Of a stretch of 11,612 nucleotides of DNA, positions 1 to 6,578 are shown one piece after another. Each line of letters opens with the position of its first letter. Position 1 is the first letter of the stretch. A model generated the notes under the pieces. The model did no database searches and was not told the origin of the DNA. It saw only the letters and a list, made by a program, of their open reading frames with translations. Both the position numbers and the translations under genes were made by a program. This stretch comes from Coprococcus sp. (lineage in GTDB: Bacteria > Bacillota > Clostridia > Lachnospirales > Lachnospiraceae), in the NCBI GenBank assembly GCA_016297495.1, contig JAEDGN010000062.1, positions 1-11,612 of the forward strand, read 5' to 3'.

Positions 1-1355
1 TGGTTCAGGATCGTCTTCAGGATGAACTGAGATCAGGTGTTCAGACGATTCAGTATCAGATCAATACATTGATGACGACCAATGGACAGTCTCCTTTTGT
101 TACTTTATTCCTGAATCTGGATGAGAGCAATGAATATATTGAAGAGAATGCCATGATCATTGAGGAGATTCTCAGACAGCGTCTCGAGGGTATCAAGAAT
201 GAGAAGGGTGTTTATGTGACACCGGCATTTCCAAAGCTGATCTATGTACTGGATGAAAATAACTGCCTGAAGGGTGGTAAGTATGATTATATTACCCGTC
301 TGGCGGTGAGATGTTCTGCAAAGCGCATGTATCCGGATTATATTTCTGCGAAAAAGATGAGAGAAAATTATGAAGGCAATGTTTTTAGCTGTATGGGATG
401 CAGAAGCTTCCTGTCGCCATGGAAGGATGAGAACGGCAATTACAAGTTTGAGGGACGTTTCAATCAGGGGGTTGTCAGCCTGAACCTGCCTCAGATCGGT
501 ATTCTCGCCAGGGGAGATGAGGATGTATTCTGGAAGCTGATGGATGAACGTCTTCAGTTGTGTTTTGAAGCCCTTATGTGCCGTCATAATGCTTTAAAGG
601 GTACTTTATCCGATGTCAGTCCTATTCACTGGCAATACGGCGCTATTGCCCGTCTGGACAAGGGTGAGAAGATTGATTCACTGCTGTATGGCGGTTATTC
701 GACTATTTCTCTTGGTTATATTGGTTTATATGAAGTAACGAAGCTGATGAAGGGTGTGAGCCATACGGATCCTGTGGGTGAGGAATTTGCCCTGCGAGTT
801 ATGAATCGTATGCGTCAGGCAACGGATCAGTGGCGCAAAGAAACGAATATCGGTTTCAGTCTCTATGGTACTCCGGCTGAATCCCTGTGTTATCGTTTTG
901 CAAGAATCGACCTGGAACGTTTCGGAGAGATTGAAGATATTACTGATAAAGGATATTATACCAATTCCTATCATGTGGATGTCAGAGAGAAGATCGATGC
1001 TTTCAGTAAGTTCTCATTTGAGAGTCAGTTCCAGAAGATATCCTCCGGCGGATCCATTTCCTATGTGGAAATTCCGAATATGAGGCATAATCTGGAGGCG
1101 CTGGAGGAAGTCGTGAAGTTCATCTATGACAATATCCAGTACGCAGAGTTCAATACAAAGTCGGATTATTGCCATGTCTGTGGATATGATGGAGAGATCA
1201 TTATTAATAAGGATATGGAGTGGGAATGTCCGCAGTGCGGCAATAAAGATCATTCCAAGATGAATGTAACGCGGCGTACCTGTGGATATCTGGGCGAAAA
1301 TTTCTGGAATGTGGGGAAAACTAAAGAAATCAATGCCAGGGTGATGCATCTGTAA
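1..1355 (+). CDS. nrdD: Anaerobic (class III) ribonucleoside-triphosphate reductase, large subunit, 5'-truncated by window edge
   Basis: Oxygen-sensitive glycyl-radical enzyme that reduces ribonucleoside triphosphates to dNTPs. The reading frame is open from the first base (codons begin at base 3), so the ATG at 69 is internal and the true start lies outside the window. Seen: the NrdD core around GVQTIQYQINTLMTTNGQSP (bases 36-95); a CMGCRSF segment (about 390-410) that probably carries the thiyl-radical cysteine; a C-terminal zinc site made of two CxxC pairs (Cys codons at 1170, 1179, 1227 and 1236); and the glycyl-radical loop RTCGYLG with the radical glycine codon at 1284-1286, followed by the usual short tail. 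About 450 residues are present of a family usually near 700, with no frameshift. It is followed at once by a terminator. Its activase gene nrdG lies 1.5 kb downstream on the same strand, separated by two opposite-strand genes. Confidence 0.97.
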   Translation, partial: VQDRLQDELRSGVQTIQYQINTLMTTNGQSPFVTLFLNLDESNEYIEENAMIIEEILRQRLEGIKNEKGVYVTPAFPKLIYVLDENNCLKGGKYDYITRLAVRCSAKRMYPDYISAKKMRENYEGNVFSCMGCRSFLSPWKDENGNYKFEGRFNQGVVSLNLPQIGILARGDEDVFWKLMDERLQLCFEALMCRHNALKGTLSDVSPIHWQYGAIARLDKGEKIDSLLYGGYSTISLGYIGLYEVTKLMKGVSHTDPVGEEFALRVMNRMRQATDQWRKETNIGFSLYGTPAESLCYRFARIDLERFGEIEDITDKGYYTNSYHVDVREKIDAFSKFSFESQFQKISSGGSISYVEIPNMRHNLEALEEVVKFIYDNIQYAEFNTKSDYCHVCGYDGEIIINKDMEWECPQCGNKDHSKMNVTRRTCGYLGENFWNVGKTKEINARVMHL

Positions 1356-1406
1356 AAAAGAGAGAAACACCAGGGACTAATGTCCCCTGTGTTTCTCTCT
1401 TTTTTT
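1354..1406. terminator. Bidirectional intrinsic terminator between convergent nrdD and yjdF
   Basis: An 18-base inverted repeat (1360-1377 with 1382-1399, two internal mismatches) encloses a 4-base TAAT loop. It is flanked by six A on the left and seven T on the right, so it can terminate transcripts from both strands. It begins just after the nrdD stop. On the minus strand the first arm lies inside the last codons of yjdF, and the yjdF stop codon sits at the loop. Confidence 0.9.
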
Positions 1407-1793
1407 CTGCTGTTTCAGTTCAAACATCCGCTCTGCTTCCGCCAGTTTCTGTTCCCGGCTTTTCTGTTTGCGTTCCTGTTTGCCCTGCTCCTGCTGCAAT
1501 TTCAAAGCCTGCTGAGATTTTGTTCCAATGCCGGTATCCTTCAATTGTTTTCGGGCTTCCCTCTGCATTCTTTTCGGATTTTTCTTCAGCTCTTTTGCAG
1601 CTGCTGCCACAGCCGGACTGAATCGGAGACGATAGTAATATTTCAGGATAAACGCCTGTATCTCATAATCCTTCGGTTCTGCACCAAAGGTGATTTTGGC
1701 TACAGAAAGTTTTCCGTCGCAGAAACGTTCAAAAATACCTACCCAGAACGGTTCTTCAAAATATACGGTCAGTCCTCCTCTTACATTGTCCAT
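1377..1793 (-). CDS. yjdF: YjdF family protein (DUF2992)
   Basis: 138-residue member of the YjdF/DUF2992 family. Molecular function is unknown; the family is known for being controlled by the yjdF riboswitch. Seen: an N-terminal beta-rich part (LTVYFEEPFWVGIFER, then KLSVAKITFGAEP); a central KNPKRMQREARKQL block near residues 70-85 that is the family signature; and a very basic, Lys/Gln/Glu-rich helical C-terminus, probably a coiled coil, ending in the typical KKxxKxRGH. The start is the ATG at 1793, six bases after AAGGAGGG (1800-1807). A longer in-frame start at 1841 is rejected because it runs through the riboswitch leader and has no ribosome site. The gene converges on nrdD with a 21-base gap and shares its terminator. 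The basic tail would suit nucleic-acid binding, but that is inference. Confidence 0.93.
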   Translation of the reverse strand: MDNVRGGLTVYFEEPFWVGIFERFCDGKLSVAKITFGAEPKDYEIQAFILKYYYRLRFSPAVAAAAKELKKNPKRMQREARKQLKDTGIGTKSQQALKLQQEQGKQERKQKSREQKLAEAERMFELKQQKKREKHRGH

Positions 1794-1799
1794 GACAAT

Positions 1800-1807
1800 C
1801 CCTCCTT
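1800..1807 (-). promoter_or_regulatory. Ribosome binding site of yjdF, with a matching anti-SD in the leader
   Basis: AAGGAGGG lies six bases before the ATG at 1793 and fixes that start. The leader RNA contains CCCCUCC (minus strand of 1845-1851), which can pair perfectly over six bases with GGAGGG of this site. That gives a simple route for ligand-controlled translation. Confidence 0.75.
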
Positions 1808-1824
1808 GATTTGTTAATTGAAAT

Positions 1825-1942
1825 GGCAAAAGAATGGACAACCCGGAGGGGCAGGTTACTTACCTTATAAAAATATAAGACGGCCGGGCTACCAACCGGC
1901 TCTGACATGGTTAATGACATGCGTTGCGTTTTTATCTTTGCC
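1825..1942 (-). promoter_or_regulatory. yjdF-motif riboswitch (5' leader of yjdF)
   Basis: The 189-base gap between the acetyltransferase gene and yjdF folds into an ordered structure on the minus strand. A closing helix pairs GGCAAA (1942-1937) with TTTGCC (1830-1825) and is extended by CAAC with GTTG further in. Inside are a GCCGG/CCGGC hairpin, a perfect 6-bp CTTATA/TATAAG hairpin with a UUUU loop, and an ACGCAACGC segment near the 5' end. Established knowledge: yjdF genes in Firmicutes carry the yjdF-motif riboswitch, reported to respond to azaaromatic compounds. The match was made by gene context and visible helices, not by a covariance search. I found no convincing promoter directly upstream, so read-through from the acetyltransferase promoter is possible. 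Confidence 0.75.
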
Positions 1943-1982
1943 TTTTATACAATCAAGCCATTTGGCCGGATTATCATTTGAT

Positions 1983-2528
1983 TCAGTCATAAAAATCGGA
2001 ATTAGTGATTTCAAAATACCGGCATATATGTTTTACACCGCGATATTCCTCTTCATCCGTTTCATTAGTCTGATGCATGCCGCATTTTTCCATCACTCTT
2101 CGGCTCGCAATGTTTTCCTCAAAATAGCCTGCAGTGATTTTTTTAAATCCCATTCTGAACAGATCCCGAATGGCCGCCGATACAGCTTCGGTTGCATAGT
2201 CCTGTCCCTTGTAATCGGGATGAATGACATAACCGATTTCGATTTCTTCATCCTCTATCCCACAATCATTGATAAAGCCGATCAGAGTATCATTGAAATA
2301 GATGCCGTATTCTAAATGTGAGGTATCTTCTGTTTTACTAAATTCAATAAGCTTACACACCAGATCAAGTACCTGTTTTTCTGAGTTAAACTCTGGTACC
2401 ATGAATGTTTCTGTTATTTCTGTATTGGTCAAAATCTTTACCAGTTGTTCTTTATCACAGCTTCTGTAGGATTTCAGTTCAAGCCGCCTGGTTTTTATGC
2501 ATACTGACTGATTGATTTGTCCGGACAT
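1983..2528 (-). CDS. GNAT family N-acetyltransferase, RimJ/RimL-like
   Basis: 181-residue protein of the Acetyltransf_3 (RimJ/RimL) type, which transfers acetyl from acetyl-CoA to an amine; the substrate cannot be read from sequence. Seen: the opening IKTRRLELKSY strand typical of this subfamily (residues 11-21), a central beta region with IGFINDCGI, the acetyl-CoA motif GYVIHPDYKGQDYATEAV, and the late N-x-x-S-x-x-V-M-E-K-x-G-M motif. The second glycine of the usual GxG in the CoA loop is Asp here (GQDYA), a substitution that may weaken but need not abolish CoA binding. The start is the ATG at 2528 with an AAAGGA-type site ten bases before it; the longer in-frame start at 2627 lacks family sequence. 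Together with yjdF it forms a minus-strand pair between nrdD and nrdG. Confidence 0.88.
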   Translation of the reverse strand: MSGQINQSVCIKTRRLELKSYRSCDKEQLVKILTNTEITETFMVPEFNSEKQVLDLVCKLIEFSKTEDTSHLEYGIYFNDTLIGFINDCGIEDEEIEIGYVIHPDYKGQDYATEAVSAAIRDLFRMGFKKITAGYFEENIASRRVMEKCGMHQTNETDEEEYRGVKHICRYFEITNSDFYD

Positions 2529-2547
2529 ATTTACTTTATCCTTTCTG

Positions 2548-2553
2548 ATTATA
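2548..2553 (-). promoter_or_regulatory. Possible proximal -10 box for the acetyltransferase gene
   Basis: A perfect TATAAT lies on the minus strand about 20 bases before the start codon. There is no good -35 at 16-18 bases, so it is a weak candidate compared with the distal promoter at 2692-2720. Confidence 0.3.
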
Positions 2554-2569
2554 CTGTTTATTGTATAAA

Positions 2570-2680
2570 TTATTTTGATTTTAAACCGCTGAGACGAATG
2601 CTGTCCAGTTCTTCTGCCGATAAACATCCCGATTCATATAGACGTAAGTATTCTTTGGAGACATCTGAATCATCAATATC
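2570..2680 (-). other. Start-less 36-codon coding remnant or microprotein with SHOCT-like pattern
   Basis: The minus-strand leader of the acetyltransferase transcript holds an open frame ending at the TAA at 2570-2572. Its 36 residues look protein-like: an acidic start DIDDSDVSKEY, then LRLYESGCLSAEELDSIRL. The spacing L-x-x-L-Y-E-x-G-x-L-S-x-E-E-L resembles the short C-terminal helix pair called SHOCT, where a Gly turn is followed by (T/S)xEE. No ATG, GTG or TTG and no ribosome site lies in this frame, and a stop precedes it at 2684-2686. It is therefore most easily read as the tail of a decayed gene. A rare ATT start at 2677 is the only way it could be translated alone. The family likeness is by eye. 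Confidence 0.3.
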
Positions 2681-2691
2681 CCATCAGGATG

Positions 2692-2720
2692 ATTATATCA
2701 GACATTTTATTCAGTATCAA
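2692..2720 (-). promoter_or_regulatory. Sigma-A promoter for the acetyltransferase (and possibly yjdF)
   Basis: On the minus strand, TTGATA (2720-2715) and a perfect TATAAT (2697-2692) are separated by exactly 17 bases. Initiation near 2685 would give a leader of about 155 bases before the acetyltransferase start. This is one of the best promoters in the window. Confidence 0.75.
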
Positions 2721-2756
2721 ATATTTGGCTGAGAAAAGAAAATATGACTTTATGAC

Positions 2757-2785
2757 TTGCATGGGAGTGCCTAAAATAGTATGAT
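2757..2785 (+). promoter_or_regulatory. Probable promoter of the nrdG-dut operon
   Basis: TTGCAT (2757-2762) and TATGAT (2780-2785) are spaced 17 bases apart, about 40 bases before the nrdG start. The -10 is a 5/6 match and the -35 keeps only TTG. It faces away from the minus-strand promoter at 2692-2720, so the gap is a divergent promoter region. nrdG cannot share a transcript with nrdD because of the terminator at 1354-1406. Confidence 0.5.
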
Positions 2786-2826
2786 AGACAGGTAGTGCAT
2801 TGATAATCTGTAAAGGAATGATTGAT

Positions 2827-3381
2827 TTGAATTATGCGGATATTAAGTACTGTGATGTGGCCAACGGCAAGGGTGTGAGAGTATCTCTTTTTGTCAGCGG
2901 CTGTACCCATCACTGTAAAGGATGCTTTAACGAAGAAGCATGGGATTTTCAGTATGGAAAGCCTTTTACGGAAGAGACGATCCGGCAGGTCATGGCTTAT
3001 CTGGACAGACCTTATATTGCAGGTTTAAGTCTGCTGGGAGGGGAGCCTTTTGAGCGTGTAAATCAGCAGGGACTGCTGCCGCTGCTCAGACAGGTGAAGG
3101 CAAAGTTTCCGGAGAAAAATATCTGGTGTTATACGGGTTATGATTTTGAGAAGGATATTCTTGGACGGATGGTCGGAGAATGGGAAGAGACGAAAGAGCT
3201 GCTTTCCTATATTGATATTCTGGTGGATGGCGAATTTATTGAGGCAGAGAAGAATCCCAGCCTGCAGTTTAAGGGGTCTTCAAACCAGAGAATCATAGAA
3301 GTACAGGCTTCAATTGCAGAGGGCAGGATCGTCCTCTGGGAGCCGGAGGAATATGTGCATGTTATTGTAAAAGAGAATTAG
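2827..3381 (+). CDS. nrdG: Anaerobic ribonucleoside-triphosphate reductase activating protein (radical SAM)
   Basis: 184-residue radical-SAM activase. Using S-adenosylmethionine and a [4Fe-4S] cluster it makes the glycyl radical on NrdD. Seen: the N-terminal NYADIKYCDVANGKGVR opening; the cluster motif C-x3-C-x2-C (SGCTHHCKGCFN, Cys 26, 30 and 33); and the GGEP segment (LLGGEPFE) that contacts SAM, followed by the WCYTGYDFE and DILVDGEFIE segments typical of NrdG. I choose the TTG at 2827 as start because family members begin with MNYxxI and AAAGGA (2812-2817) is nine bases upstream. The in-frame ATG at 2818 touches that site, and one at 2800 adds residues unlike the family. It is followed 19 bases later by dut, probably in one transcript. 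Confidence 0.95.
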   Translation: MNYADIKYCDVANGKGVRVSLFVSGCTHHCKGCFNEEAWDFQYGKPFTEETIRQVMAYLDRPYIAGLSLLGGEPFERVNQQGLLPLLRQVKAKFPEKNIWCYTGYDFEKDILGRMVGEWEETKELLSYIDILVDGEFIEAEKNPSLQFKGSSNQRIIEVQASIAEGRIVLWEPEEYVHVIVKEN

Positions 3382-3400
3382 ACAGCGGGAGGCTATTCGG

Positions 3401-3841
3401 ATGAAGCAGCAGGTTAGAATAAAAAAATTAAATACACAGGCAGTGGTACCTTCCTATGGTACGGCATTTGCAGCAGGCGCTGATCTCTATGCCTGCCTTG
3501 AAGCACCGGTTACGATTGAGCCCGGCGATACATTTCTGGTGCATACCGGTATTTCCATGGAGATTCCGGAGGGCTTTGCCGGACTGATCTATGCCAGGAG
3601 CGGTCTGGCAACAAAGAAGGGACTGGCGCCGGCCAATAAGGTGGGTGTCATTGATGCAGATTACAGAGGTGAGATCATGGTGCCGCTGCATAACCATTCA
3701 AAAGCAGCAGCTTCCATTGAGAATGGAGAACGTATTGCCCAGATGGTGATTACACCGTTTTTGACGGCTGATTTTATTGAGACAGAATCCCTGGATGAGA
3801 CAGAACGGGGAACCGGCGGCTTCGGTTCAACCGGTAAATAG
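3401..3841 (+). CDS. dut: Deoxyuridine 5'-triphosphate nucleotidohydrolase (dUTPase)
   Basis: 146-residue homotrimeric dUTPase that splits dUTP to dUMP and pyrophosphate, keeping uracil out of DNA and feeding dTMP synthesis. All five family motifs are present in order: I AAGADLYA (24-31), II ARSGLA (65-70), III GVIDADYRGE (82-91) with the catalytic Asp and uracil-reading Tyr, IV RIAQMVI (111-117), and V RGTGGFGSTG (136-145), the flexible tail that closes over the substrate. Length is normal. The ATG at 3401 has GGGAGG eight bases upstream. It follows nrdG by 19 bases, so both dNTP-pool genes are probably co-transcribed, and a long hairpin terminator follows. Confidence 0.98.
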   Translation: MKQQVRIKKLNTQAVVPSYGTAFAAGADLYACLEAPVTIEPGDTFLVHTGISMEIPEGFAGLIYARSGLATKKGLAPANKVGVIDADYRGEIMVPLHNHSKAAASIENGERIAQMVITPFLTADFIETESLDETERGTGGFGSTGK

Positions 3842-3867
3842 AATATGAAGTTGTATGAAGCTTTGCA

Positions 3868-3927
3868 GTAAAAATAACTTCTCAGAAACGATTGACGATG
3901 CGTCTGTTTTTGAGGAGTTATTTTTAC
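3868..3927. terminator. Long hairpin terminator between convergent dut and the AdhE-like gene
   Basis: A 22-base inverted repeat (3868-3889 with 3906-3927) pairs completely if two G-U wobbles are allowed, as RNA of the plus strand. It has a 16-base loop that itself contains a GACG/CGTC mini-stem. The A-rich and T-rich ends lie in the stem. It serves dut on one strand and begins five bases past the stop of the minus-strand gene on the other. Confidence 0.8.
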
Positions 3928-3931
3928 GTAT

Positions 3932-6511
3932 TTATTCATAAATTTGTTTATAAATCTGTGCCAGTTCTTTAATCAGTGGATATCTCGGGTTAGCATCGGC
4001 ACAGGTTGTGGATAATTGTTCGAAGGTTTTCTGCGCCATACTGTCAATGTGGAGCATATACTCCTTCTCACGTATACCACAGGCTTTTATATTAAGCGGC
4101 ATGTCGGATGCACGCAGAATGTCCTGTATTTTTTCGGCCATTCTGTCAGCAATATCTGAAACAGGAGGCAGAGGCGCGGAAGCGTATTCTGAAGTATCCG
4201 ACAAAATACCGACCGATGGCTGAATGATGGTGTGATACAGGTACAGGAGCTTATGGGATATGGAATATCCGGAAGACGATCTGTTCCATGATTTTTTGGC
4301 AGGATGAGGATCTCCGTTATAACGGATAATATGTGGCAGCAAAATAGCCTGCAGGGTTGGCAGGGATATTCTGAAGTCACAGTATAGCCTGCGGGCCATG
4401 ATTTTTGACAGTCCGGAACCTGTGTGGGCGGCAGCCATCCCTGACAAAAGGCAGGCATTCTGCAGATGTTCCGCATAGCTGGCGGATCGGGCTTTTTCAT
4501 GGGAAGATCCGGACAGCCATGTCAGGACTAAGGAAATGGCCTGCAGCGCCATTGCGTCCGTCAGATCATTTCCCTGATTGGAAAAATAAGTATCAAAAGC
4601 ATCGGCCATGGCGGACAGGCAGGCAGCAGCGGTTTTATCTTGATCAGATGAAGCATACAGGCTGCTGTCTGCAATGATGGTAAGATTCTCTGTGCAGGAT
4701 GGTTTTTCGTAAAAGGTATCGTCCGTCTGGCTGTAATAGCCATAGGATGGCAGGAGAGCAGTATGGCAGCCTTCCAGAGAAGGTATAAGTATCAGACGGG
4801 TGGCATGGGAGGATGCCGATATTCCATATTCGGTCAGGAGCATTTTTGCTAAATTCATGGTTCGGGAATTTCCTATGGCAATCAGACAGTCCGGTGATAT
4901 TTCTGCCAGTTGTGGAAGAAGATAGTCGGTTGATTTGCCAACAGGTGAGTTTTCTGAAATATGGAGGTCGTGATATTTTAAATAAGGATATTTTAATTTT
5001 ATCCGGTGGATGATCGATGATATGTCTGTATGGAGGATTCCGGAATCATCATACAGTAAGGCAATTTCGGTCTGACCATTGGTAAATTGCAAATTATCAA
5101 GAGCGCCTTTCTGGAAATGGATAACTGCCGGCAATTGAAATGTATGGGAAATATCAGGCATTTCATGAATAATGCGGCGGCGGCTCAGCATTTCTTCTAT
5201 TGCCTCGTTATTCAGTCGGCTGCCATATCGGCTGATATATTGACCGGTGAGAGATTGACCGGATGCAGGGGCATTTTCAGTCAGATTAAAATCGGGCAGA
5301 GCAAGGCATGTATCGGAAATAATTTTTTGATCTGCAGCATAGATCGTAAGGCTGTGGTGCGGAGGAAGTTCTTGAAACTCCGGAAATAGTGTATCGGTGG
5401 AAAAATCCGTTTCAGGTGTGGATAACTTGCGTATTTTTTCAATTGCATGTTCATTTTGCTCAACGGGCATCAGAAGGAGAGCCGGGCAGAGAAATGGAAT
5501 TAAAAGGGGATGATCGGAACGATCCGGAACCATTTCCATGGCAATGAGCCGTGTGTCTTCAGGTATGTTGATATCTGCCAGAGCAGCAATTGTCTGAGGT
5601 GTTCGTCCGATGACTGCAGGATTTACCATGTCTGAGGAGAGATCTATCAGAACAGCAGTCAGTCTTGTAATTTCGTCAGGGGAGGCAAGATAACATCTTT
5701 CATTTTGCAGAACATTCTTAAAAGCGCTATATATTGGCTGATCTATGCAGACAACCTGTTCGGAACAAATAGACAGTCCATTATCAAAGGTACGGGACAA
5801 AATCAGCTGACGGACAGCTTTACGTATATCTGCAGAATGATGAACATAACAGAATGAAACAGATGGATAACTGATGGCACATGGTTTTCTGCAGAGAGAT
5901 AAATATTGACGGACAGAGAAAGGACAGCCTGAAGCTGTCATGGCAGCTATGTCCGGATGTCGGAGCAGAGTCTCCAGTATATCCGGTGTATTTTCTTCCA
6001 GCCATTGTATGCTGTTGTCAGGTGCACCGGCGCTTACAGCCAGATCACGGATAGCTGCGGCGGCCGCATAGGAACAGTTGTAGGCTGAAGGGTGGAATGA
6101 GAGAATAATAGGGTTGCCTGTCCTGATGGCAGTGATACAATTAAAAAGAACTTCTTCTGCAGGATGCAGATGATCAGTAATACCGACTATGATGCCGGCC
6201 GGCTGTTTCTGGAAGTGATTGTCCATTCTGGATAAATGTACGGTGTGCCGGGATATGAAAGGAAGATATTGATGTCTGATATCGCAAATGGTGTGATTCA
6301 GATAAATATACTTGTCCTCATAAATACCCATACGGGTTTCTTCAGCTGCAGTACGGGCAAGATCACTGCAGAGCGGTGAGAAACCATCCAGGACGGTTTT
6401 AAGTATTTGGTCAATGGAGGATGTATCCATCCAAAGATAGGAAGATCTGGCCTGTCTGGCATAAGTTATCATTTCAGGTAAATAATTATCAGATAAAATA
6501 TTTGTCATCAT
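3932..6511 (-). CDS. AdhE-like protein (bifunctional aldehyde-alcohol dehydrogenase homologue) with both active sites degenerate
   Basis: 859 residues, close to the usual AdhE length of about 870-890, with no frameshift. The N-terminal half is ALDH-like: RMGIYEDK (60-67), AGIIVGI (105-111), NPIILSFHPSA (133-143), SRTFDNG (239-245). The C-terminal half is Fe-ADH-like, with HIIRYN near 723-728 and the AdhE hallmark ANPRYPLI near 844-851. Compared by memory with E. coli AdhE: the catalytic Cys position (DNGxIC) is Ile248 with Cys249 shifted by one; the ALDH Asn is His116; the GxGN loop is lost (SYPSVSF, 214-220); GGGS is GNSR (547-550); iron ligands Asp/His/His/His are Ser633, Asp637, Lys703 and Leu717; and the extra conserved His is Arg707. 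Classical CoA-aldehyde or alcohol dehydrogenase activity is therefore unlikely. Retention of full length suggests a selected non-catalytic role, such as a spirosome partner or regulator (inference). Start at the double ATG 6511/6508, AAAGGA upstream. Confidence 0.88.
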   Translation of the reverse strand: MMTNILSDNYLPEMITYARQARSSYLWMDTSSIDQILKTVLDGFSPLCSDLARTAAEETRMGIYEDKYIYLNHTICDIRHQYLPFISRHTVHLSRMDNHFQKQPAGIIVGITDHLHPAEEVLFNCITAIRTGNPIILSFHPSAYNCSYAAAAAIRDLAVSAGAPDNSIQWLEENTPDILETLLRHPDIAAMTASGCPFSVRQYLSLCRKPCAISYPSVSFCYVHHSADIRKAVRQLILSRTFDNGLSICSEQVVCIDQPIYSAFKNVLQNERCYLASPDEITRLTAVLIDLSSDMVNPAVIGRTPQTIAALADINIPEDTRLIAMEMVPDRSDHPLLIPFLCPALLLMPVEQNEHAIEKIRKLSTPETDFSTDTLFPEFQELPPHHSLTIYAADQKIISDTCLALPDFNLTENAPASGQSLTGQYISRYGSRLNNEAIEEMLSRRRIIHEMPDISHTFQLPAVIHFQKGALDNLQFTNGQTEIALLYDDSGILHTDISSIIHRIKLKYPYLKYHDLHISENSPVGKSTDYLLPQLAEISPDCLIAIGNSRTMNLAKMLLTEYGISASSHATRLILIPSLEGCHTALLPSYGYYSQTDDTFYEKPSCTENLTIIADSSLYASSDQDKTAAACLSAMADAFDTYFSNQGNDLTDAMALQAISLVLTWLSGSSHEKARSASYAEHLQNACLLSGMAAAHTGSGLSKIMARRLYCDFRISLPTLQAILLPHIIRYNGDPHPAKKSWNRSSSGYSISHKLLYLYHTIIQPSVGILSDTSEYASAPLPPVSDIADRMAEKIQDILRASDMPLNIKACGIREKEYMLHIDSMAQKTFEQLSTTCADANPRYPLIKELAQIYKQIYE

Positions 6512-6537
6512 TCAGAAATCCTTTCCGATATATAAAA

Positions 6538-6578
6538 ATATCCACCATATATGATTTCAACAACAGGAGATATCCACC
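6538..6578 (-). repeat. Direct repeat in the leader or promoter of the AdhE-like gene
   Basis: GGTGGATAT occurs twice on the minus strand (6546-6538 and 6578-6570), 32 bases apart, about three helical turns. Next to the distal copy is the inverted repeat GTATCC-N7-GGATAC (6579-6597). A weak promoter, TTGTTG or TTGAAA with an AT-rich -10, lies between and over the repeats. A site for a regulator is possible. No Rex-like palindrome was found. Confidence 0.35.

Noticed and set aside
1943..1975. Dedicated promoter for yjdF (TATAAA at 1944-1949 or GATAAT at 1970-1975, minus strand)
   Set aside because: Neither has a usable -35 at 16-18 bases, and the first would start transcription inside the closing helix of the aptamer.
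1818..2315. 165-codon plus-strand open frame
   Set aside because: It lies antisense to the GNAT gene and the riboswitch, has no ribosome site, and its product resembles no protein.
4087..4500. 137-codon minus-strand frame inside the AdhE-like gene
   Set aside because: Out-of-frame overlap with a gene whose product aligns well to AdhE; the translation is Pro/Cys-rich and unlike a real protein.
3932..6511. Frameshifted or nonsense-broken adhE pseudogene
   Set aside because: The frame is continuous over 859 codons with both ends of AdhE present. The defects are substitutions in the active sites, not breaks.
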